This document shows positions 55,549 through 64,000 of a stretch of 64,000 nucleotides of DNA, in pieces. The DNA is from Neomegalonema sp. (GTDB lineage Bacteria; Pseudomonadota; Alphaproteobacteria; Rhodobacterales; Rhodobacteraceae): assembly GCA_022760355.1 (NCBI GenBank), contig JALEGB010000035.1:1-64000 (forward strand), in the 5' to 3' direction. The notes beneath the pieces were generated by a model. It did no database searches. It worked only from the letters and a program-made list of their open reading frames with translations, and had not been told where the DNA came from. The number at the start of each line of letters is the position of its first letter. The first letter of the stretch is position 1. A program made the position numbers and the translations under genes.

Positions 55549-56697
55549 ATGCGCATGAAGCTTCTCAGGATCGGCACAGCCCTCGGCGCCCTGATGCTCA
55601 TGCTTTCCTGGAGCTTAGGTCCGGAAGAGCGCGCCCAAGCTCAGCCGCTCGCCGCGCCGGGCGAAGTGATCGCGATTTTGGATAATGCAGCGCGGGCGAA
55701 AGCTTTCATCGCCTTAGCCGAACAACGCGGCTACGCGCTCCGCTTCAGCCATACTCTGGGGGGATTAGGCCTTGAGATGGTGACCTTGGCGCTGCGCCCC
55801 GGGATCAACGCCGAAAAAGCGATTGTGGAGCTGGAAACAATCGCGCCCTACAGCGTCGTCGGTCAGAACCATGTTTACACGCTAAGCCAAGCGCCGCAGC
55901 CGCGCCTGTTTGCGCGGGAGGTGATCCAGTGGCCGCTCGAAAGCTGCGTGGCGCGGATTAAGATTGGCGTGATTGATACGCCGGTCCCCCGCTCGCGCCT
56001 GCGCCTCGCGGCCGATGAAATTGTCACCGCCAGCTTCCTACGCCGGGACGAAAGACCGAGCAGCCACGATCACGGCGCGTCAATCGCCGCCATCCTGGCG
56101 GGACCGGCGGGCTTGCTGTCTGAAGCGACCCTGTTCGCCGCTGTCGCTGTGATGGAAGACAGTTCCGGCAAGCCGATCGCGCGTGTCGACCATCTGGCGC
56201 GGTCGATCAACTGGATGGCCGAGAGCGGCGTAAAAGTGGTGAATCTCAGCTTGGCCGGCCCCCGCAACAAGATCTTCGCCAAAGTGGTCGAGAGCGCGGC
56301 GCGGCGCGGCATGATCCTGGTCGCCGCAGTTGGAAATAACGGCCCGAAATCTCCCGCGCTGTATCCGGCCGCGTTTAAAGATGTGATCGCCGTCACCGCC
56401 ATTGACGCGGCGCGGCGGGTCTATTCGCGCGCTGTGCGTGGCGACCATATCGATGTCGCCGCCCCGGGGGTGGATATCTGGCTATTTGGCGCGGAGAACC
56501 AAAGGTATGCGAGCGGCACCTCGTTGGCGGCGCCCTATGTGGCGGCCCGGCTCGCCGTCGCAGCTGCGCGCGGTTTGACGCCGGATGTCGCCTCAGCGCG
56601 CGCGTTGCTGACGCGTGAGGCCGTAGATCTCGGCGCGGCCGGCCGAGATCCGGTGTTTGGCGCGGGCCTCTTACGCGGTCCGTCCGACTGTTCTTAA
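55549..56697 (+). CDS. Secreted subtilisin-like serine protease (S8)
   Basis: 382 residues with a signal peptide (RIGTALGALMLMLSWSLG). Residues 37-115 look like an inhibitor-type propeptide (GEVIAILDNAARAKAFIALA). The catalytic domain has Asp143 in KIGVIDTPVP, His175 in SSHDHGASIAAIL, the oxyanion Asn263 in AAVGNNGPKS, and Ser325 in SGTSLAAPYVAARLAV. All triad residues are present. Third in line after sigma and anti-sigma genes, so it may be their output or take part in releasing the anti-sigma; both are inference. Confidence 0.9.
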   Translation: MRMKLLRIGTALGALMLMLSWSLGPEERAQAQPLAAPGEVIAILDNAARAKAFIALAEQRGYALRFSHTLGGLGLEMVTLALRPGINAEKAIVELETIAPYSVVGQNHVYTLSQAPQPRLFAREVIQWPLESCVARIKIGVIDTPVPRSRLRLAADEIVTASFLRRDERPSSHDHGASIAAILAGPAGLLSEATLFAAVAVMEDSSGKPIARVDHLARSINWMAESGVKVVNLSLAGPRNKIFAKVVESAARRGMILVAAVGNNGPKSPALYPAAFKDVIAVTAIDAARRVYSRAVRGDHIDVAAPGVDIWLFGAENQRYASGTSLAAPYVAARLAVAAARGLTPDVASARALLTREAVDLGAAGRDPVFGAGLLRGPSDCS

Positions 56698-56740
56698 CCC
56701 GCTGGCGAGACGCCTGACGGCGTTTCAGCCCCGTTGGATC

Positions 56741-56767
56741 GGGCCCGCCGCACAATGTGGCGGGCCC
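56741..56767. terminator. Convergent terminator hairpin
   Basis: GGGCCCGCC (56741-56749) pairs with GGCGGGCCC (56759-56767) between the convergent subtilase and prpE genes. It can work in both directions; no T-run. Confidence 0.6.
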
Positions 56768-56780
56768 GGCGGCGTCGTGC

Positions 56781-58775
56781 TTAGCCCGTTGGCTCGCCCA
56801 GGCCAGCGATCTTCGCCGAGATCTCATCCAGAATGGCCGGATCGTCGATCGTCGCAGGCATCTTCCACGGCGTCTGATCCGCGATGGCGACCATCGTTCC
56901 GCGCAGAACCTTGCCGGAACGGGTTTTAGGCAAGCGGTCGACGACCATGCAGTTCTTGAACGCCGCGACCGGTCCGATCTCTTGCCGCACCAGCGTAACG
57001 CACTCTTTCTCGATCTCCGCATGGTCGCGCGCGCAACCAGCGTTCAGGCAGATCAAGCCGAGCGGCGACTGGCCCTTCAGCTTGTCGCCAATACCGATCA
57101 CGGCGCACTCCGCGACATCCGGATGCGAGGCAAGCACTTCTTCCATCGCGCCAGTCGAGAGCCGATGGCCCGCGACGTTAATCACATCATCGGTCCGCGC
57201 CATGATGTAGACATAGCCGTCTTCATCCTTCATGCCCGCATCGCCGGTTTCGTAGTAGCCGGGATAATGCTGCAGATAGGATTTCTTGAAACGCTCCTCC
57301 GCGTTCCACAGGGTCGGCAAAGTTCCCGGCGGCAACGGCAGCTTGATCGCGATCGCGCCGAGCGTATTCGGCGCCGCAGGGTAGCCGCCTTCGTCGAGAA
57401 TATCGACCTGGTAGCCCGGCATCGGCCGTGTCGGCGAGCCCAGCTTGACCGGCAGCTCCTGAATACCCAGCGGGTTCGCGGCGATGGCCCACCCCGTTTC
57501 AGTTTGCCACCAATGGTCAATGACCGGCTTATCCAGGTGCTTCTGCGCCCATTTGATCGTGTCCGGATCGGCCCGCTCGCCGGCCAGGAACAGCGCCTGC
57601 AGACCGCTCAGATCATACTTGCCGACATGCGTCGCCTCAGGGTCGTCCCGTTTGATCGCCCGCAAAGCCGTCGGCGCGGTGAACAGCACCTTGACGTTAT
57701 GCTCCTGGATCACGCGCCAGAACACGCCCGCATCCGGCGTTCCAACCGGCTTGCCCTCGAAGACAACCGTGGAGCACCCCATCAACAATGGGGCGTAGCA
57801 GATATAGCTGTGGCCAACGACCCAGCCGACATCCGAGGCCGCCCAATACACGTCGCCCGGCTTGACGTTGTAGATATTTTTCATCGTCCACAACAGCGCG
57901 ACCATATGGCCGGCATTGTGGCGCACCACGCCCTTCGGCTGCCCCGTCGTGCCGGAAGTATACAGAATATAGAGAGGATCCGCGCCGCCAACCGGCACGC
58001 ACTCGGCCGGGCTCGCAGCCGCAACGGCCTCAGCCCAATCAACATCGCGGCCTGCAATCATGTCCGCCTGTGCTTGCGGACGCTGCAGGATCATCGTGAA
58101 ATCAGGCTTGTGGGTCGCCTGGTCGATCGCGGCGTCCAGCAGCGGCTTATATTGCACGGTCCGGTTAGGCTCGAGGCCGCAGGACGCTGCAATGATCGCC
58201 TTTGGCGCGGCGTCGTCGATCCGCACCGCCAACTCGTGCGAGGCGAAGCCGCCAAACACGACCGAATGGACTGCGCCAATGCGCGCACAGGCCAGCATCG
58301 CGATCAGCGCCTCCGGCACCATCGGCATATAGACTACAACCCGATCGCCTTTGACAACGCCGCGCTGCGCCAGCGCCCCGGCGAGGCGGCTGACCTGCTG
58401 CTGCAGTTCGCGATAGCTGATGGTCGCCTTGCCCCCGGTGATCGGGCTGTCATAGATGATCGCCGTCTGCTCGCCGCGGCCGCCCTCAACATGGCGATCG
58501 ACCGCATTCCAGCAGGTGTTGCAAACCGCGTCCGCGAACCACTGGTACAGCGGCGCGTTAGAGTCGTCGAGCGCCTTGCTCGGCGGCTTAATCCAGTCCA
58601 CCTCTTCCGCGGCCTTGAGCCAAAAGGCCTCCGGATCGCGCTTCCAAGCATCATAGACGGCGTCATAGCCGAAATTTGCCGGGCCAGCGCCGACAATGGT
58701 GCGCACCGCATCTGCGATCTTGCCGAAAACCCCACGCGTATCAGCGGGGCCAGTATCCTGAGCGTCGCGGCTCAT
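56781..58775 (-). CDS. prpE: Propionyl-CoA synthetase PrpE
   Basis: AMP-forming ligase of 664 residues activating propionate (possibly other short acids) with ATP and CoA. Motifs: ILYTSGTTGQPKGVVRHNAG (P-loop), WWQTETGWAIAANPLG, YYETGDAGMKDEDGYVYIMA with DDVINVAGHRLSTG, and the acetylatable lysine region LPKTRSGKVLRGTM. ATG 58775 has AGGGAGG upstream. Last gene of the propionate unit, 11 bases after the mutase. Confidence 0.94.
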   Translation of the reverse strand: MSRDAQDTGPADTRGVFGKIADAVRTIVGAGPANFGYDAVYDAWKRDPEAFWLKAAEEVDWIKPPSKALDDSNAPLYQWFADAVCNTCWNAVDRHVEGGRGEQTAIIYDSPITGGKATISYRELQQQVSRLAGALAQRGVVKGDRVVVYMPMVPEALIAMLACARIGAVHSVVFGGFASHELAVRIDDAAPKAIIAASCGLEPNRTVQYKPLLDAAIDQATHKPDFTMILQRPQAQADMIAGRDVDWAEAVAAASPAECVPVGGADPLYILYTSGTTGQPKGVVRHNAGHMVALLWTMKNIYNVKPGDVYWAASDVGWVVGHSYICYAPLLMGCSTVVFEGKPVGTPDAGVFWRVIQEHNVKVLFTAPTALRAIKRDDPEATHVGKYDLSGLQALFLAGERADPDTIKWAQKHLDKPVIDHWWQTETGWAIAANPLGIQELPVKLGSPTRPMPGYQVDILDEGGYPAAPNTLGAIAIKLPLPPGTLPTLWNAEERFKKSYLQHYPGYYETGDAGMKDEDGYVYIMARTDDVINVAGHRLSTGAMEEVLASHPDVAECAVIGIGDKLKGQSPLGLICLNAGCARDHAEIEKECVTLVRQEIGPVAAFKNCMVVDRLPKTRSGKVLRGTMVAIADQTPWKMPATIDDPAILDEISAKIAGLGEPTG

Positions 58776-58786
58776 CTTGTCCTCCC

Positions 58787-60933
58787 TTACGGACTTTTTT
58801 TTTGCGAGCGCGCCTCCCGGATGAGCTGCAACACTTCGCGGGCGGCGTCTGGAATGTTCGTGCCTGGGCCGAAGATCGCTGAGACGCCATTTTCTTTGAG
58901 GAATTCATAGTCGCGGCTTGGGATCACCCCGCCGCAAACGACGAGCACATCGCCGGCGCCAGCCGCCTTGAGCGCGTTGACCAGCGCTGGCGCCAGGGTC
59001 TTGTGGCCGGCCGCCTGGCTGCTGACGCCAACAACATGCACATCATTGTCGATCGCGTCCCGCGCCGCCTCGTCAGGCGTCTGGAACAACGCGCCAATAT
59101 CGACGTCAAATCCAAGATCGGCGAAAGCGGTTGCGATGATCTTGGCGCCGCGATCATGGCCGTCCTGCCCCATCTTGACGACCATCATCCGCGGCCGACG
59201 CCCCTCTTCCTTCTCGAACGCCAGGATATCGTTCTGGATCGCCGCAAAGGCCTCATCGCCATCATAGGCGGCGCCGTATACGCCGGAGATCGAGCGCACT
59301 TCGGCGCGGTGCCGTTCGAACACTTTCTCCATCGCATCGGAAATTTCACCGACGCTCGCACGCGCCCGAGCCGCTTCGACCGCCAGCCCCAGCAAATTGC
59401 CGTCGCCGTCTTTCGCCGCTTGGCTGAGGCGCGTCAACGCGGCGTCCACCGCGCCTTGATCGCGGCTGGCCCGGATCTGAGCCAGACGCTGCACCTGACC
59501 TTCACGCACGGCCTGGTTATCGATGTCGAGCACCTCAACCGGGTCTTCTTTCGTCGGACGGAACTTGTTGACGCCGACAATGACCTCTTCGCCCCGGTCA
59601 ATCCGGGCCTGGCGGCGCGCGGCGGCCTCTTCGATCCGCAGCTTCGGCATCCCGGAGGCGACCGCCTTGGTCATCCCGCCCATCGCCTCGACTTCTTCGA
59701 TCAGTTTCCAGGCCTCTTCGGCCAATGAAGCAGTCAGGCTTTCGACATAGTAGGAGCCGGCCAGCGGATCGACGACCTTGGTCACGCCCGTTTCATTCTG
59801 CAAAATGAGCTGCGTGTTGCGCGCAATGCGGGAGGAGAACTCCGTCGGCAGCGCAATCGCTTCGTCAAAGCTGTTCGTGTGCAGCGACTGCGTCCCCCCC
59901 AGCGCCGCCGCCAACGCCTCATAGGCGGTTCGCACGACGTTGTTGTACGGGTCTTGTTCCTGCAAGGAGACGCCCGACGTCTGGCAGTGGGTGCGCAACA
60001 TCAGGCTTTGCGGCTTCTTCGGATTGAACTCGGTCATGATCCGCCGCCAGAGCAGGCGGGCGGCCCGCAGCTTCGCCGCCTCCATGAAGAAGTTCATGCC
60101 GATTGCGAAGAAGAAGGAAAGCCGACCAGCGAACGCGTCGACATCCATGCCCTTGGAGAGCGCCGCGCGCACATACTCGCGGCCATCCGCCAGCGTATAG
60201 GCGAGCTCCTGCACCAGCGTCGCGCCGGCCTCCTGCATATGATAGCCGGAGATCGAGATCGAGTTGAACCGCGGCATCTCCTTCGCGGTGTATTCAATAA
60301 TATCCGCAACAATCCGCATCGAAGGCTCAGGCGGATAGATGTATGTGTTGCGGACCATGAACTCCTTCAGAATGTCGTTCTGAATGGTTCCGGAAAGCTC
60401 CGCCGTTGAACAGCCCTGCTCCTGCCCCGCAACGATGAAGTTTGCGAGGATCGGGATCACCGCGCCGTTCATCGTCATCGACACCGAGACGTCTTTCAGC
60501 GGGATGCCGTCAAAGAGGATCTTCATATCCTCGACGCTATCGATCGCGACGCCGGCCTTGCCGACATCGCCGATCACGCGGGGATGGTCGCTGTCATAGC
60601 CGCGGTGCGTCGCCAGATCGAACGCCACCGAAACGCCCTGCTGGCCGTTGGCTAACGCCTGACGATAGAACGCGTTGCTTTCCTCCGCAGTGGAGAAGCC
60701 CGCATATTGGCGGATCGTCCAAGGCCGACCGGCATACATCGTCGCTCGCGGGCCGCGAACAAACGGCTCCAGGCCAGGAACAGTGTCGAGATGCTCAAGC
60801 TGTTCGAGGTCAGCCGCCGTATAAAGCGGCTTGATGTCGATGCCTTCCGGCGTCCGCCAGGTCAGATCATCCAGCGAGCGGCCCCGGAGCTCTTTCTCGG
60901 CGAGCGCGCGCCATTGATCGAGTTTTTCCTCGC

Positions 60934-60937
<4 letters not shown>
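58787..60937 (-). CDS. scpA: Methylmalonyl-CoA mutase
   Basis: 716 residues, B12-dependent, interconverting methylmalonyl-CoA and succinyl-CoA. The N-terminal barrel has [40 protein letters not shown] and [13 protein letters not shown]; the C-terminal cobalamin domain has the DxHxxG signature in [18 protein letters not shown]. Length and completeness fit the large catalytic chain. ATG 60937 overlaps the pccA stop (ATGA); 66 upstream codons are rejected. A small-subunit partner and the epimerase are not in the window. Confidence 0.95.
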
Positions 60938-62949
<2,012 letters not shown>

Positions 62950-62965
62950 CTCGATCCCCTTCCCG

Positions 62966-64000
62966 TCAGAGCGGAATATTGTCGTGTTTTTTGTACGGTT
63001 GCTCGACCTTCTTCGTCCGCAGCGCCGCAAAGGCGCGGGCGACGCGACGGCGAGTCGATTGCGGCATGATCACCTCATCGATGAAGCCGCGCTCGGCCGC
63101 AACGAACGGGTTGGCGAACCGATCCTCATATTCCTTCGTCCGCGCTGCAATCTTCTCCGGATCATCCAGTTCCGACCGGTAGAGAATTTCAACCGCGCCC
63201 TTCGCGCCCATCACTGCGATCTGCGCCGTTGGCCACGCGTAGTTGATGTCAGCGCCGATATGTTTGGACGCCATCACGTCATAAGCGCCGCCATAGGCTT
63301 TGCGCGTAATCACCGTCACCATTGGCACGGTCGCCTCTGAATAGGCGAACAACAGCTTCGCGCCGTGCTTGATGACGCCGCCATATTCTTGCGACGTGCC
63401 AGGCAGGAAGCCGGGGACATCCACAAACGTCAGAATGGGAATATTAAAAGCGTCGCAGAAGCGCACAAAGCGGGCGGCCTTGCGGCTGCTGTCAATGTCC
63501 AGACATCCGGCCAAAACCATCGGCTGGTTGGCCACGACGCCCACGGTCGACCCTTCGATGCGCACAAAACCGGTCAGGATGTTCTTGGCGAAATCGCCCT
63601 GGATCTCAAAAAAGTCCCGATCATCCGCAACCTTCAGGATCAGCTCCTTCATGTCGTACGGCTTGTTCGGGTTATCCGGGATCAGCGTGTCCAAACTTGG
63701 CTCGACGCGGTTCGGATCATCGGCCAATGGCAGCACCGGCGGCTTTTCACGCGCCGAGAGGGGCAGAAAATCGATCAGCCGCCGGGTTTGCGCCAGAGCC
63801 TCAACGTCATTTTCGAATGCGGCGTCCGCAACCGAACTTTTCCGAGTGTGCGTGCCGGCCCCGCCGAGCTCCTCAGCGGAGACAACCTCATTGGTGACCG
63901 TCTTCACAACATCAGGGCCGGTGACAAACATGTAGGAGCTGTCGCGGACCATGAAGATAAAGTCCGTCATCGCAGGCGAATACACAGCGCCGCCAGCACA
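62966..64000 (-). CDS. pccB: Propionyl-CoA carboxylase beta subunit PccB, 5' end cut
   Basis: C-terminal 344 residues of a carboxyltransferase normally about 510 long; the start lies beyond the right edge. Seen: [60 protein letters not shown], and [16 protein letters not shown] with the final [11 protein letters not shown]. It transfers carboxylate from biotin to propionyl-CoA. Followed by pccA after 16 bases. Confidence 0.96.
   Translation of the reverse strand, partial: CAGGAVYSPAMTDFIFMVRDSSYMFVTGPDVVKTVTNEVVSAEELGGAGTHTRKSSVADAAFENDVEALAQTRRLIDFLPLSAREKPPVLPLADDPNRVEPSLDTLIPDNPNKPYDMKELILKVADDRDFFEIQGDFAKNILTGFVRIEGSTVGVVANQPMVLAGCLDIDSSRKAARFVRFCDAFNIPILTFVDVPGFLPGTSQEYGGVIKHGAKLLFAYSEATVPMVTVITRKAYGGAYDVMASKHIGADINYAWPTAQIAVMGAKGAVEILYRSELDDPEKIAARTKEYEDRFANPFVAAERGFIDEVIMPQSTRRRVARAFAALRTKKVEQPYKKHDNIPL

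Noticed and set aside
56757..58910. 717-codon open frame antisense to prpE
   Set aside because: Its codons mirror a confident gene, the product is Arg/His-rich without a family, and such long antisense frames are common in DNA of this GC content.

Overview
The window is GC-rich DNA, dense with genes and mostly coded on the minus strand. It looks like an alphaproteobacterial chromosome. Support comes from gene family types (NasS/NasT nitrate sensing, a single-domain globin inside a nitrate assimilation operon, urate hydroxylase PuuD, a PuuE-UraD fusion) and from many ATGA/GTGA stop-start overlaps. Genus cannot be fixed from the sequence alone. I see no tRNA, rRNA, CRISPR array or insertion sequence.

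Layout. (1) 1-960: edge gene fragment, a tiny ORF, and a decayed SLC13-type permease with several frameshifts. (2) 1076-14128: a respiratory nitrate reduction unit read right to left (narK1, narK2, narGHJI, a parvulin-type prolyl isomerase, moeA). A divergent CRP/FNR regulator follows, and a perfect FNR-type palindrome lies between them. (3) 14450-17945: accessory genes, namely a TIR-SUMF1-like protein, a ribbon-helix-helix protein with palindromes upstream, a 31-residue lysine-rich peptide, and a glycerate 2-kinase. (4) 18050-33585: assimilatory nitrate/nitrite operon nrtA-nrtB-globin-nrtCD-nirB-nirD-nasA-cysG, preceded by the nasT-nasS sensor pair and by a leader with an intrinsic terminator, then a dual-receiver diguanylate cyclase. 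(5) 33954-37784: a signal-less modular peptidoglycan hydrolase-like gene facing a second TIR protein whose membrane segment is built from a hexanucleotide repeat. (6) 37876-49500: purine catabolism (xanthine dehydrogenase and XdhC, PuuD, UraH, PuuE-UraD, AllE) with an ABC importer. (7) 49653-53317: a small unassigned catabolic cluster (Gfo/Idh, isopropylmalate-dehydrogenase-like, SMP-30) divergent from a small monooxygenase, with an 18-bp perfect palindrome between them. (8) 53444-56697: small secreted proteins, then an ECF sigma factor, a membrane anti-sigma candidate and a secreted subtilase. (9) 56781-64000: propionyl-CoA metabolism (prpE, methylmalonyl-CoA mutase, pccA, and pccB cut by the right edge).

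How it fits together. Nitrate can be respired (NarGHI) or taken up by ABC import, reduced by NasA and NirBD to ammonium, and supported by CysG (siroheme) and MoeA (molybdenum cofactor). A globin probably buffers nitric oxide. Purines are a second nitrogen source, degraded from xanthine to ureidoglycine level. No allantoate amidohydrolase is seen here, so that step must be coded elsewhere. The propionate genes convert propionate to succinyl-CoA, apart from the epimerase, which is not in the window.

The least explained parts are the two TIR paralogues with different partners, the hexanucleotide-repeat membrane segment, the RHH/lysine-peptide cassette, the coupled 21-codon leader ORF, and the sigma/anti-sigma/subtilase unit.
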